Assembly: GCF_017433805.1 (NCBI RefSeq)
Contig: NZ_JAFRGN010000051.1
Span: forward strand, 1-32,386
DNA from: Butyrivibrio sp.
GTDB lineage: Bacteria; Bacillota; Clostridia; Lachnospirales; Lachnospiraceae
Direction of reading: 5' to 3'
Length of the DNA: 32,386 nucleotides
Part shown: piece after piece, positions 7,487-16,135 of the stretch
Layout: each line of letters opens with the position of its first letter
Position numbering within the stretch: position 1 is the first letter of the stretch
Position numbers and translations under genes: made by a program
The notes under the pieces: generated by a model
Seen by the model: the letters and a program-made list of their open reading frames with translations, nothing else
Told to the model about the DNA's origin: nothing
The model's database searches: none

Positions 7487-9853
7487 GTGACATTAAAAGA
7501 GTTAGAAATCGGTAAGAAAGCAAGAATAGTTAGTGTTGGCGGGGAAGGCGCTCTTCGCCAACATTTTTTGGATATGGGTGTTATCCCTGGAGCAGAGCTT
7601 TCTGTTATTAAGTATGCGCCCATGGGAGACCCGTTAGAAATTGAGATTCATGGCTACAGGCTTACACTTCGTCTTGCAGAGGCGCAGCAGATAGAGATTA
7701 CAGAGATAGCCAGATTTAGTGATGAAATATTTACAGGCAGTGAATCAGATAAGGGTTCGTCTGATGTAAAAAAGAAAACTGTTCACCCAGGTCTTGGTGA
7801 AACAGGTATCTATCACCCCAAGGGCAGCGGTAATCCTCTTCCAGAAGGAACAACACTTACCTTTGCTCTTGTTGGTAATCAGAACAGTGGAAAGACAACT
7901 CTTTTTAACCAGCTTACTGGATCCAAGCAGCATGTTGGTAACTTCCCAGGAGTTACTGTGGATCGTAAGGATGGAGAGATAAGAGGCTACAAGAATACCC
8001 TGATTACTGACCTTCCAGGTATTTATTCCATGTCTCCTTATACAAGTGAGGAGATTGTTTCTCGTAATCACGTACTCAATGAGAAACCGACAGCTATCAT
8101 CAATATCGTTGATGCTACTAATGTTGAGCGTAATCTTTACCTCACAATGCAGCTACTTGAGATGGATGTTCCAACTGTAGTAGCTCTTAATATGATGGAT
8201 GAGCTCACAGGTAACGGCGGCGTTGTAGATATTAACGAGATGGAGGAAATGCTGGGAACTCCTGTTGTTCCTATTGCTGCAGCCAAGAATGAAGGTGTTG
8301 ACGAGCTTATTGCCCATGCTCTTCACATTGCCAAATATCAGGAGAAACCGCTTGAACAGGACTTCTGTTCCAAGGATGACAATGGAGGTATAGTTCACAA
8401 GTGCCTTCATGCTGTAATGAACCTTATTGCAGATAACGCAGACAGAGCTGGACTTCCTCTTAGATTTACAGCCAGCAAGGTTGTTGAGGGCGATCCACTT
8501 ATAATAGAAAAGCTGAATCTTGATGATAATGAAAAAGAGGCTATCGAGCACATTGTTTCCCATATGGAAAAAGAAAGAGGTCTTGATAGAAGCGCGGCTA
8601 TAGCGGATATGCGTTTCCAGTACATTAAAAAGGTTTGTCAGAAGTGTGTGACCAAGCCAAAAGAGAGTAAGGAACAGCTTCGCAGTAATAAGATTGATAA
8701 GCTACTTACTGGTAAATACACAGCTATCCCTATGTTTATCCTTATAATGGGACTTGTATTTGTGCTGACTTTCAATGTAATTGGTGCATGGCTTCAGGGA
8801 ATATTGGAGGAACTAATCGGCGCACTGGGGGCTACTGTTGAGAACGCGATGACTGCTGCTGGAGTCAATGAAGTTCTAAAAGGTCTTGTAGTTAATGGCA
8901 TATTTGACGGAGTTGGAAGTGTACTCAGCTTCCTTCCTATTATCATAGTTCTTTTCCTCTTCCTGTCACTTATGGAAGATAGCGGATACATTGCAAGAGT
9001 TGCTTTTGTGATGGATAAGATCCTCAGGAAAATAGGTCTTTCTGGCCGAAGCATTGTACCTCTCCTTATTGGCTTTGGATGTACTGTTCCGGCAGTTATG
9101 TCCACAAGGACACTTCCAAGTGAGAGAGACAGGAAGATGACAATTGTACTGACTCCGTTCATGAGCTGTACAGCTAAGCTCCCTATTTATGCCTTTTTTG
9201 TAAATGCCTTTTTCCCTGGAAAAGGCGGACTAGTTATTACAGCACTGTATCTGTGGGGAATTGCAATTGGAATCCTCAATGCTTTCATAACCAAGAAGAC
9301 TGTATTTAAGGGCGAACCTGTGCCATTTGTAATGGAGCTTCCTAATTACAGACTTCCAAGTCCTAGAAATGTGGGACAGCTCCTTTGGGAGAAGTCCAAG
9401 GACTTCATTCAGAGAGCTTTTTCAGTTATTTTCATTGCTACAATTGTTGTTTGGCTTCTTAGTAACTTTGACCTTCACTTTAACCTTGTCAGTGATTCCA
9501 AAGAGAGTATTCTTGCTATTGTTTCAGGAATTATAGCACCTCTTTTTGCACCACTTGGACTTGGTGACTGGAGAATCTGTACCTCTCTTATCAGCGGATT
9601 TATTGCCAAGGAGAGCGTGGTCTCAGTTATGGAGGTTCTGTTCGTCGATGGAGTTGAGAATTCTCTTACTACAGTGACAGCCATTACATTGCTGGTATTC
9701 AGCCTTTTGTATACACCATGCGTGGCAGCTATTGCTTCTATAAAAAGAGAGCTTGGCAAAAAGTGGGCTCTTGCAGTTGTGGTATGGCAGTGCGCTGTTG
9801 CATGGATCGTTGCCCTTGTAGTGAGGCTTGTAGCTCTTTTGATAATAGGGTAA
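7487..9853 (+). CDS. feoB: Ferrous iron transporter, FeoA-FeoB fusion
   Basis: A 788-residue inner-membrane Fe(II) importer with FeoA fused to its N-terminus. Residues 1-77 are the SH3-like FeoA domain (LRQHFLDMGVIPG, MGDPLEIEIHGYRLTLR). A polar Ser/Lys/Gly linker (about 78-120) follows. The FeoB G domain has G1 GNQNSGKT (130-137), the switch G2 threonine in GVTV (155-158), G3 DLPG (175-178) and G4 NMMD. A helical GDI domain leads to the membrane part with two Gate motifs (FLPIIIVLFLFLSLMEDSGYIAR and LLIGFGCTVPA regions) and the FeoB C-terminal domain. The start is GTG, with AAGGAG 6 nt upstream. Fusion of FeoA to FeoB is known in some Firmicutes and Bacteroidetes and enforces 1:1 stoichiometry. 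No separate feoA or feoC is visible. Iron control is expected, but I see no solid Fur box. Confidence 0.95.
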   Translation: MTLKELEIGKKARIVSVGGEGALRQHFLDMGVIPGAELSVIKYAPMGDPLEIEIHGYRLTLRLAEAQQIEITEIARFSDEIFTGSESDKGSSDVKKKTVHPGLGETGIYHPKGSGNPLPEGTTLTFALVGNQNSGKTTLFNQLTGSKQHVGNFPGVTVDRKDGEIRGYKNTLITDLPGIYSMSPYTSEEIVSRNHVLNEKPTAIINIVDATNVERNLYLTMQLLEMDVPTVVALNMMDELTGNGGVVDINEMEEMLGTPVVPIAAAKNEGVDELIAHALHIAKYQEKPLEQDFCSKDDNGGIVHKCLHAVMNLIADNADRAGLPLRFTASKVVEGDPLIIEKLNLDDNEKEAIEHIVSHMEKERGLDRSAAIADMRFQYIKKVCQKCVTKPKESKEQLRSNKIDKLLTGKYTAIPMFILIMGLVFVLTFNVIGAWLQGILEELIGALGATVENAMTAAGVNEVLKGLVVNGIFDGVGSVLSFLPIIIVLFLFLSLMEDSGYIARVAFVMDKILRKIGLSGRSIVPLLIGFGCTVPAVMSTRTLPSERDRKMTIVLTPFMSCTAKLPIYAFFVNAFFPGKGGLVITALYLWGIAIGILNAFITKKTVFKGEPVPFVMELPNYRLPSPRNVGQLLWEKSKDFIQRAFSVIFIATIVVWLLSNFDLHFNLVSDSKESILAIVSGIIAPLFAPLGLGDWRICTSLISGFIAKESVVSVMEVLFVDGVENSLTTVTAITLLVFSLLYTPCVAAIASIKRELGKKWALAVVVWQCAVAWIVALVVRLVALLIIG

Positions 9854-9868
9854 TTAACATGATATAAT
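9839..9868 (+). promoter_or_regulatory. Sigma-A-type promoter of the beta-CASP/thyA/folA operon
   Basis: -35 TTGATA (9839-9844, inside the end of feoB), 18-nt spacer, and a perfect -10 TATAAT (9863-9868). There is no hairpin terminator between feoB and this promoter, so some read-through is possible. Confidence 0.6.
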
Positions 9869-9909
9869 TTAATTTATGAATAAATACATCAGGGACGAGG
9901 TATTTGCGT

Positions 9910-11514
9910 ATGAAACTTACCTTTATCGGTGCTGATCACGAGGTTACAGGAAGCTGTCATTTTATACAGGCCTGTGACAAGAATATTCTGGTAGATTATG
10001 GAATGGAGCAGGGCAAGGATTACTTTGAAAATGTCCCACTTCCAGTGTCTGCGCCCGAAATAGACTATGTTTTCCTGACACATGCTCATGTGGATCACTC
10101 AGGAAATCTCCCGCTTCTATATGCCAAGGGCTTTAGAGGCAAGATTTATGCTACGGATGCGACTTCTGATCTGTGTAACATTATGCTGCGTGACTGTGCG
10201 CATATTCAGATGCAGGAAGCGGAGTGGCGTAACCGTAAGGCTAAACGTACCAGAGATATCGCTCAGGTAGAGCCCGCCTACACCATGGAAGATGCTGAGA
10301 AGACCATCAAGGCCTTTATTCCCTGCGACTATAATCAGGAAATTGATGTGTGCGAAGGCGTCAAGATTCGTTTTACTGACATAGGACATCTCCTTGGTTC
10401 TGCCAGCATAGAGGTGTGGCTTACTGAGAAAAATGTCACCAAGAAGCTTGTCTTTTCCGGTGATATCGGCAATAAGCGCCAGCCACTTATAAGAGATCCT
10501 CAGAACACCGAGGAAGCGGACTACGTTATCATGGAGTCCACCTATGGTGACAGACTTCATGCCACTGAAAGGCCTGATTATGTAAAAGAGCTTGCGGAGA
10601 TACTGGACAGAACCTTTGCAAGAGGCGGAAATGTTGTTATTCCTTCATTTGCTGTGGGTAGAACCCAGGAAATGCTGTACTTTATCAGGAAGATCAAGAT
10701 AGACGGGCTGGTTAAGAGTAAGCCCAATTTCCCTGTTTTTGTAGATAGTCCTCTGGCTGTTGAGGCTACAGAGATATTCGAGGACAATCAGTACGAGTGC
10801 TACGATGATGAGGCTATGGAGCTGGTCAGGAAGAGGATCAATCCTGTGACCTTCCCTGGTCTTAATCTGGCCATCACCACAGAGGAATCAAGAGCTATCA
10901 ACGAAGATCCTGAGCCTAAGGTTATTATTTCAGCTTCTGGAATGTGCGAGGCTGGACGTATCAGGCATCACCTCAAGCACAATTTGTGGCGCGAGGAATG
11001 TACAGTTCTTTTTGTTGGCTATCAGTCAATTGGAACAACAGGTAGAGCCATAGTTGACGGCGCAGAGCAGATCAAGCTCTTTGGCGAGACTATTGATATC
11101 AAGGCAGATATCTGCAAGCTTGAGGGCTTGTCAGGACATGCTGATAAAAACGGACTTATCGAGTGGCTCAACGGTTTTACCGTAAAAAGACCTTCGAGAG
11201 TCTTTGTTGTTCATGGCGAAGACAGCGTCTGTGTCTCTTTTGCCCAGTGTCTTAGAGACGAGTACGGCTACAATACCTACGCTCCATACAGCGGAACTGA
11301 ATTTGATATCATCTCAGGACAGATCACCAAGGAAGGCGTTCCGATTCCTGTTAAGAAGAAAGAGGCTACGCTTGTTTCTGATGTTTACGCAAGACTCAAG
11401 GCAGCAGGTGCAAGACTTATGGGCATCATAGCTAAGAGTGAGGGCATGACCAATAAGGACAAGGCCAAGTTCGCAGATCAGATAATAGCGTTGTGTGACA
11501 AATGGAGTAAATAA
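9910..11514 (+). CDS. Beta-CASP metallo-beta-lactamase fold hydrolase (RNA-processing type)
   Basis: A 534-residue cytoplasmic protein of the CPSF/Ysh1-like branch of beta-CASP nucleases. The metallo-beta-lactamase part has the metal motif HAHVDH (58-63), then the DIGHLLGSAS and SGDIGN segments that supply further zinc ligands. The beta-CASP insert is seen in VVIPSFAVGRTQEML, VFVDSPLAVEATEIF and IISASGMCEAGRIRHHL. The terminal zinc motif is in GLSGHADKNGLIEWL and VVHGE. A C-terminal extension of about 70 residues follows. Bacterial relatives degrade or process RNA, but the substrate here is not known. The frame also opens at TTG 9904. The ATG at 9910 has GAGG about 9 nt upstream and gives the usual MKLTFIGA start. 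It is first in an apparent operon with thyA and folA. Confidence 0.9.
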   Translation: MKLTFIGADHEVTGSCHFIQACDKNILVDYGMEQGKDYFENVPLPVSAPEIDYVFLTHAHVDHSGNLPLLYAKGFRGKIYATDATSDLCNIMLRDCAHIQMQEAEWRNRKAKRTRDIAQVEPAYTMEDAEKTIKAFIPCDYNQEIDVCEGVKIRFTDIGHLLGSASIEVWLTEKNVTKKLVFSGDIGNKRQPLIRDPQNTEEADYVIMESTYGDRLHATERPDYVKELAEILDRTFARGGNVVIPSFAVGRTQEMLYFIRKIKIDGLVKSKPNFPVFVDSPLAVEATEIFEDNQYECYDDEAMELVRKRINPVTFPGLNLAITTEESRAINEDPEPKVIISASGMCEAGRIRHHLKHNLWREECTVLFVGYQSIGTTGRAIVDGAEQIKLFGETIDIKADICKLEGLSGHADKNGLIEWLNGFTVKRPSRVFVVHGEDSVCVSFAQCLRDEYGYNTYAPYSGTEFDIISGQITKEGVPIPVKKKEATLVSDVYARLKAAGARLMGIIAKSEGMTNKDKAKFADQIIALCDKWSK

Positions 11515-11542
11515 AAGAAAAAAGTTTGAAAAGGGGAGAAAT

Positions 11543-12394
11543 ATGAGCAGAGCAGATGAAATCTTTATAGATATGTGCAAGGATATCCTTGAGAACGGCA
11601 CCTCTACTGAGGGTGAGAAGGTAAGACCTCACTGGCCTGATGGAACACCTGCATATACTATCAAGAAGTTTGGGGTAGTTAACAGATACGATCTTTCCAA
11701 GGAATTTCCTATCATGACACTCAGAAAGACAGCTCTTAAGAGTGCAACTGATGAGATTCTCTGGATTTATCAGCAAAAGAGTAATAATATCCATGACCTT
11801 AACAGCCATATCTGGGATGAGTGGGCTGATGAGACAGGATCTATTGGTAAGGCTTACGGCTATCAGATTGGCCAGAAGAGCATCTATAAGGAAGGCGAGT
11901 TTGACCAGATTGACAGGGTTATCTATGACCTCAAGAACAATCCATTCAGCCGTCGTATCATGACAAACACTTATGTGTTCAATGATCTTCATGAGATGAA
12001 TCTGTATCCATGTGCATATTCAGTAACCTACAACGTTACTCAGAAAAAGGGCGAGGACAAGCTTACACTTAATGCTATCCTCAACCAGAGATCTCAGGAC
12101 GTTTTAGCAGCTAATAACTGGAACGTAGTTCAGTATGAAGTTCTTGTGCATATGCTTGCTCAGGTCTGTGACATGAACGTAGGTGAGCTTGTTCACGTAA
12201 TCGCAGATGCACATATCTACGACAGACATGTGCCCCTTATCAAGGAGCTCATTGAGCGTAAGCCACTTCCAGCACCTAAGTTCCACCTTAATCCGGACGT
12301 AAAAGATTTCTATCAGTTCACACGTAACGACGTTTCTCTCGAGGGCTACAAAGTTGCAGGTGAACAGTTAAAAGATATTCCGATCGCGATATAA
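11543..12394 (+). CDS. thyA: Thymidylate synthase
   Basis: A 283-residue cytoplasmic enzyme that methylates dUMP to dTMP using methylene-tetrahydrofolate, releasing dihydrofolate for FolA. Visible motifs are RRIM (137-140) for phosphate binding, the catalytic Cys157 in LYPCAYS, QRSQD (182-186) with the phosphate-binding Arg, the dUMP-contacting Asn in NNWNVVQY, and ADAHIYDRH (221-229). The residue after the catalytic Cys is Ala rather than the usual His (PCH), and the following segment is YSVTYNV rather than xxxQFYV. This marks a divergent clostridial-type branch. The frame extends upstream into the preceding gene, but AGGGGAG sits 6 nt before the ATG at 11543, so that start is chosen. folA follows after 17 nt. 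Confidence 0.95.
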   Translation: MSRADEIFIDMCKDILENGTSTEGEKVRPHWPDGTPAYTIKKFGVVNRYDLSKEFPIMTLRKTALKSATDEILWIYQQKSNNIHDLNSHIWDEWADETGSIGKAYGYQIGQKSIYKEGEFDQIDRVIYDLKNNPFSRRIMTNTYVFNDLHEMNLYPCAYSVTYNVTQKKGEDKLTLNAILNQRSQDVLAANNWNVVQYEVLVHMLAQVCDMNVGELVHVIADAHIYDRHVPLIKELIERKPLPAPKFHLNPDVKDFYQFTRNDVSLEGYKVAGEQLKDIPIAI

Positions 12395-12411
12395 AATATA
12401 GAGGAGACAGT

Positions 12412-12906
12412 ATGAAAGCAATCGTAGCAGTAGACAGTAACTGGGCCATCGGTAACAAGGGACAGCTCCTTGTTAGCATACCAGCGGACCAGAAGAATTT
12501 CAGAAATGAGACAATAAACAAGACAATAGTATATGGAAGAAAGACACTTGAGACCTTTCCTCAGAGAGTTGTTCTTCCTAAGAGAAACAACATTATTCTT
12601 TCTACCAAGAAAGACTACAGAGTTAAGGACGCAGCAGTAGTTCACTCCAAGCAGGAGCTCTTAGACCTTGTTTCTGACCTTGATACCGATGAGGTATACA
12701 TCATAGGTGGAGAGAGCGTATACAGAGAATTTCTTGATCAGTGCGATACAGCAATCGTAACCTTTATCGACAAGGAATTTGAGGCAGATACCTATTTCCC
12801 TAACCTGGACAAGGATCCTGAGTGGGAGATGGCGGACGAGAGCGACGAGCAGGTTTACTTTGATTTGACTTACACTTATAGGACATACAAGAGAATTGCT
12901 AAATGA
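12412..12906 (+). CDS. folA: Dihydrofolate reductase
   Basis: A 164-residue enzyme that reduces dihydrofolate to tetrahydrofolate with NADPH, restoring the cofactor oxidised by ThyA. It has AIVAVDSNWAIGNKGQL (substrate/cofactor loop), IPADQKNFR with the active-site acidic residue, YGRKTLETFP (NADPH phosphate-binding), NNIILST, and EVYIIGGESVYREFL (nicotinamide site GG). The usual LPW tripeptide is VSIP here, and the GRPLPGR loop is shortened to RVVLPKR, so it is a divergent member. The ribosome site GAGGAG is 6 nt before the ATG. The 17-nt gap to thyA indicates one transcript. Confidence 0.93.
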   Translation: MKAIVAVDSNWAIGNKGQLLVSIPADQKNFRNETINKTIVYGRKTLETFPQRVVLPKRNNIILSTKKDYRVKDAAVVHSKQELLDLVSDLDTDEVYIIGGESVYREFLDQCDTAIVTFIDKEFEADTYFPNLDKDPEWEMADESDEQVYFDLTYTYRTYKRIAK

Positions 12907-12947
12907 TTATAGTGCAACATCAGTTAACTAATTCAGAGGGATTATAA

Positions 12948-13874
12948 GTGAGCGCGAATAAAACAGACAACAGAAAGAAAGCACTTGTTCTGATAAATAA
13001 AACTTCAGGAACTGGCAAAGCAGGTAATGATACTCTTGATATAGCCATAGCTCTTGCGGAAAAAGGCTATGAGCCGATCGTATATCCGATTATCCCTGGA
13101 ACAGACCTTACTTCAGAGGTTCTGGTGGCAGAATATGGAAAAGAGACAGAGCTTATTCTTTGCAGCGGCGGCGATGGAACACTTAACCATGTCATGAATT
13201 CAATGATGCTGCTGGATAAGAAACCTCTTCTTGCCTATATTCCATCTGGCAGCACCAATGATTTTGCCAAAGCACTTGGAATTCCCGGAGTTCGTACCAA
13301 AGCACTGGAAGTTGCTATATCTGGCAAGCCAACTCAGTATGATGTTGGTAAGATGAATGACAGATTCTTTAACTATGTTGCTGCTTTTGGAGCTTTTTCC
13401 AAGGTGAGCTATGCTACTGACCAGGACCTTAAAAACGTTCTTGGTTACGCAGCCTATGTAATTAGTGCTATTGCAGAGCTTCCTCAGAATATAGGCTATA
13501 GCTGTCACATGAAGATTGAGGCAGATGGAGTTCTGGAAGAGGGCGATTATATCTTTGGCGCAGTCAGCAATTCGGCGTCTGTGGCAGGCATGACTCTTTT
13601 CGCTGATGCTGATATCAAGCAGGACGACGGCCAGATGGAGCTGCTTCTTATCCGTGCGCCCAAGAATCTTGGTGAGTTTAATGCAGTTATTACAGCTCTT
13701 GCTTCCAGAGAACCTGATAATCCTTACATCACCTACAAGCAGGTTAAAAAGGTAAATCTTGTTTCAGAAGATGATGTGGAATGGACTTTGGACGGTGAGT
13801 TTGGCGGTGCTTACAAGGAAACTACAATAGAAGTAATAGATAAGGCCATGACCATAATGACCAAACAAAGTTAA
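12948..13874 (+). CDS. Diacylglycerol/sphingosine kinase-family lipid kinase
   Basis: A 308-residue soluble kinase of the DagK_cat (DgkB/YegS) family, which phosphorylates diacylglycerol or related lipids at the membrane face using ATP. The N-terminal nucleotide domain has INKTSGTGKA (17-26), the hallmark GGDGT (74-78) and PSGSTNDFAKALGIP (99-113). The C-terminal beta-sandwich carries the ISNSASVAG-like region (AVSNSASVAGMTLF) and LDGEFGG near the end, typical of this fold. The start codon is GTG with GAGGG about 9 nt upstream. It lies 41 nt after folA in the same direction and ends at a hairpin terminator, so it is probably the last gene of the operon. A role in recycling diacylglycerol is inferred from DgkB. 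Confidence 0.88.
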   Translation: MSANKTDNRKKALVLINKTSGTGKAGNDTLDIAIALAEKGYEPIVYPIIPGTDLTSEVLVAEYGKETELILCSGGDGTLNHVMNSMMLLDKKPLLAYIPSGSTNDFAKALGIPGVRTKALEVAISGKPTQYDVGKMNDRFFNYVAAFGAFSKVSYATDQDLKNVLGYAAYVISAIAELPQNIGYSCHMKIEADGVLEEGDYIFGAVSNSASVAGMTLFADADIKQDDGQMELLLIRAPKNLGEFNAVITALASREPDNPYITYKQVKKVNLVSEDDVEWTLDGEFGGAYKETTIEVIDKAMTIMTKQS

Positions 13875-13923
13875 AGGATATAGAAAATTCATTTGACAAC
13901 CACAAGGATTTTTGTAGAGAATG

Positions 13924-13960
13924 TATGGTGACAACCTATGCGTTGCCACCATAATTTTTT
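13924..13960 (+). terminator. Rho-independent terminator after the lipid kinase
   Basis: Stem ATGGTGACAAC (13925-13935) with GTTGCCACCAT (13942-13952), one mismatch and a 6-nt loop, followed by AATTTTTT. Confidence 0.75.
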
Positions 13961-14005
13961 GCGTTATGGGAAACTATATACTTATTAGAAAGAAAAGTGA
14001 CTAGT

Positions 14006-15202
14006 ATGAGTTTTGAAAATGTAGCTATAGAAAAATGCCCTTCATACGATTATGAAGTTGTAAAAGAGGCACTGGATAAGGTGCTTGCAGATATTGACGC
14101 TCTGGATTTTGTTAAGCCAGGCATGAGAATTGGAATTAAGACCAATCTGGTTGCAGCTATGGCACCGGATAAGTCTGTTACAACACATCCTGTGCTTCTT
14201 AAGAGACTTTGCGAAAAGCTTCTGGAGATGGGCGCCAGCGTTGTAATTGGCGATAGCCCGGGAGGTCTTTATACTCCAATGTTTCTTCAGAACGTATATA
14301 AGACCTGCGGTCTTGAGACCATGGTAAAAGAGCTGGATCCAACGGGAGAGAAGCTCAAATTAAATGATGATTACTCAATCCACAATGGAGAGTTCCTTGA
14401 TGCAGTATCCATCAAGACCTTCATTTATACAGGCTGGCTTGATAATGTTGATGCCATCATCAATTTCTCCAAGCTCAAGACCCACGCCATGATGGGGATG
14501 AGCTGCGCAGTTAAGAACATGTTCGGAACAATCCCTGGTGCGACCAAGCCAGAGTACCACATGAGATTTCCAGAGGAGCATGCCTTTGCCAATATCATGG
14601 TGGATCTGAACGAGTTCTTTAAACCAAAGCTCTATGTGGTTGATGCCGTAGATGGCATGGAGGGCAATGGTCCAACTGCCGGTGAAAAGAGACATATCGG
14701 TGCTGTTCTTGCATCAGCAAAGCCTTACGCTCTTGATATGGTCTGCGCTGAGCTTATTGGTATGGGCTACGCAGACGTGGCAACTCTTATCGTTGCCAAC
14801 GAAAGAGGTCTAGGCCCCAAGGACTTTAGTGAAGTTACAGTTGTGGGAAGCTGCCCAGTTTCTGAGATCAAGGTAGCTGACTTTAAGCGCGCAACAATTC
14901 ATCAGAGCATAACCTTTGAAGGAAAGGGCATTCAGGGTGCTCTCACATCCGCTGTCCTTAAGCTTGCCTATACCACCAAGCCTCAGGTCAAGGTAAAGGA
15001 GTGTATCGGCTGCAGAAAGTGCGCGGATACATGCCCAGCCAAGGCTATAACCATGGTGGATGGAGGCAAGAACAAGATTCCACAGATTGACAGATCTAAG
15101 TGCATCAAGTGCTTCTGCTGTCAGGAGTTCTGCCCTAAGGGAGCCATGAAGGTTCACTATAACCTGCTTGGAAGGTTTGCTAACCGTATAAATCACGTGT
15201 GA
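14006..15202 (+). CDS. DUF362 domain protein with C-terminal 2x[4Fe-4S] ferredoxin
   Basis: A 398-residue cytoplasmic protein. The DUF362 domain (about 5-300) has GIKTNLVAA, VVIGDSPGG, INFSKLKTHAMMGMSCAVKNMFG and VVDAVDGMEGNGP, all characteristic. A bacterial ferredoxin domain follows, with two complete cluster motifs: Cys333/336/339/343 (CIGCRKCADTC) and Cys366/369/372/376 (CIKCFCCQEFC), each followed by Pro. DUF362-ferredoxin proteins are redox proteins of unknown substrate, common in clostridia. An in-frame GTG lies 9 nt upstream (13997). I prefer the ATG, but the ribosome site is weak for both. It starts a tight cluster with the LRR protein (13 nt later), radical SAM protein and MATE exporter. 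Confidence 0.88.
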   Translation: MSFENVAIEKCPSYDYEVVKEALDKVLADIDALDFVKPGMRIGIKTNLVAAMAPDKSVTTHPVLLKRLCEKLLEMGASVVIGDSPGGLYTPMFLQNVYKTCGLETMVKELDPTGEKLKLNDDYSIHNGEFLDAVSIKTFIYTGWLDNVDAIINFSKLKTHAMMGMSCAVKNMFGTIPGATKPEYHMRFPEEHAFANIMVDLNEFFKPKLYVVDAVDGMEGNGPTAGEKRHIGAVLASAKPYALDMVCAELIGMGYADVATLIVANERGLGPKDFSEVTVVGSCPVSEIKVADFKRATIHQSITFEGKGIQGALTSAVLKLAYTTKPQVKVKECIGCRKCADTCPAKAITMVDGGKNKIPQIDRSKCIKCFCCQEFCPKGAMKVHYNLLGRFANRINHV

Positions 15203-15215
15203 TCAGGAAACATAC

Positions 15216-16133
15216 ATGTTCTTATATGAAATGATAAATGACAAAAAAGATAATCATGAATATATAGAGATTACAGGCTACGAGGGAACTGTGACTAATC
15301 TGGTGATTCCTGAAACTATAGACGGAATCAAGGTTGAGTCAATTGGAAGTCACGCCTTTTCTGCAAGAGAGGACATTGTAGCTGTAGAGATTCCGCAGAC
15401 CGTCAGGATTCTCAGGAGCTATGTCTTCCACAATAGCAGGAATCTTAAGAAGATTTCCATATATGACAGCCTTGATGATTACTACGACGGCGTTGTGAGA
15501 CAGTGCGACAATCTGGAAGAGGTGGAGATTACCATTACCCGCAGCTGGTTTGAGGTAATCAGAAACTTTCTTGCTGACAGTGATAAAGCCATCAGATTTG
15601 TGATACATGACAAGACCGGAAGTGGAGCGGATTCTGTTCTTTCTTTCCCTGGATATGTCTATGACTTCAACGAGAATACCATGGCAAGGACAATTCAGTT
15701 CTCAATCGCAGGTGCTGGCTATGCTTACAGAGAGTGTGTGGATCGTAGGAAGATAGATTATCGCCAGTATGACTCTCTTTTTGCCAAGGCTATGATAGAC
15801 GGAGGTAGTATCTGTCAGGACATAGCTATAGGAAGGCTTCTTTATCCCCTTGAACTGGAAGAGCGGTTCAAGGCCGGCTATGAGCAGTTTGTAAGAGATA
15901 ATGGCCGTGACATATTAGTAAGATACATTGAGCTTGCCAAAAAAGATGGCGAGACGCTTGGAACTTTAGGTAAGCTCCTTGAGTATACATCTGAAGCAAA
16001 TTTGTTTGAAGATACAGATATAGAGAGGGCTGTAGAATATGCAGCTGGCCTCGATATTCCTGCTATCACATCTCTTTTGATGGAAAAGAGCAGGAAAGCT
16101 GCGCAGGATAATGCGTTTACATTTGGTTTTTGA
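15216..16133 (+). CDS. BspA-type leucine-rich repeat protein, cytoplasmic
   Basis: A 305-residue protein with no signal peptide or membrane segment. The first 110 residues contain LRR_5 (BspA-like) repeats, with units such as VTNLVIPETIDGIKVESIGSHAF, IVAVEIPQTVRILRSYVF and LKKISIYDS. The rest (about 115-305) is mainly helical and not recognised. It includes a charged region CVDRRKIDYRQYDSLFAKAM and an ankyrin-like C-terminal stretch (AVEYAAGLDIPAITSLLMEKSR). Most BspA-type proteins are exported, so an internal one is likely a protein-interaction module. The ribosome site CAGGAAA lies 6-7 nt before the ATG. The stop overlaps the region just before the radical SAM start, so the genes are translationally close. 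The function is unknown. Confidence 0.8.
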   Translation: MFLYEMINDKKDNHEYIEITGYEGTVTNLVIPETIDGIKVESIGSHAFSAREDIVAVEIPQTVRILRSYVFHNSRNLKKISIYDSLDDYYDGVVRQCDNLEEVEITITRSWFEVIRNFLADSDKAIRFVIHDKTGSGADSVLSFPGYVYDFNENTMARTIQFSIAGAGYAYRECVDRRKIDYRQYDSLFAKAMIDGGSICQDIAIGRLLYPLELEERFKAGYEQFVRDNGRDILVRYIELAKKDGETLGTLGKLLEYTSEANLFEDTDIERAVEYAAGLDIPAITSLLMEKSRKAAQDNAFTFGF

Positions 16134-16135
16134 TT

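Noticed and set aside
11495-11542. Upstream extension of thyA starting inside the beta-CASP gene
   Set aside because: The extra residues are not ThyA-like, and a strong AGGGGAG ribosome site directly precedes the ATG at 11543.
12346-12645. Long antisense frames over thyA/folA, feoB and other genes
   Set aside because: They are shadows of well-supported genes, without ribosome sites or recognisable domains.
13893-13898. TTGACA just after the lipid kinase gene as a promoter for the DUF362 cluster
   Set aside because: The only possible -10 (GAGAAT) is poor, and a Rho-independent terminator lies immediately downstream, so transcripts from it would stop at once.
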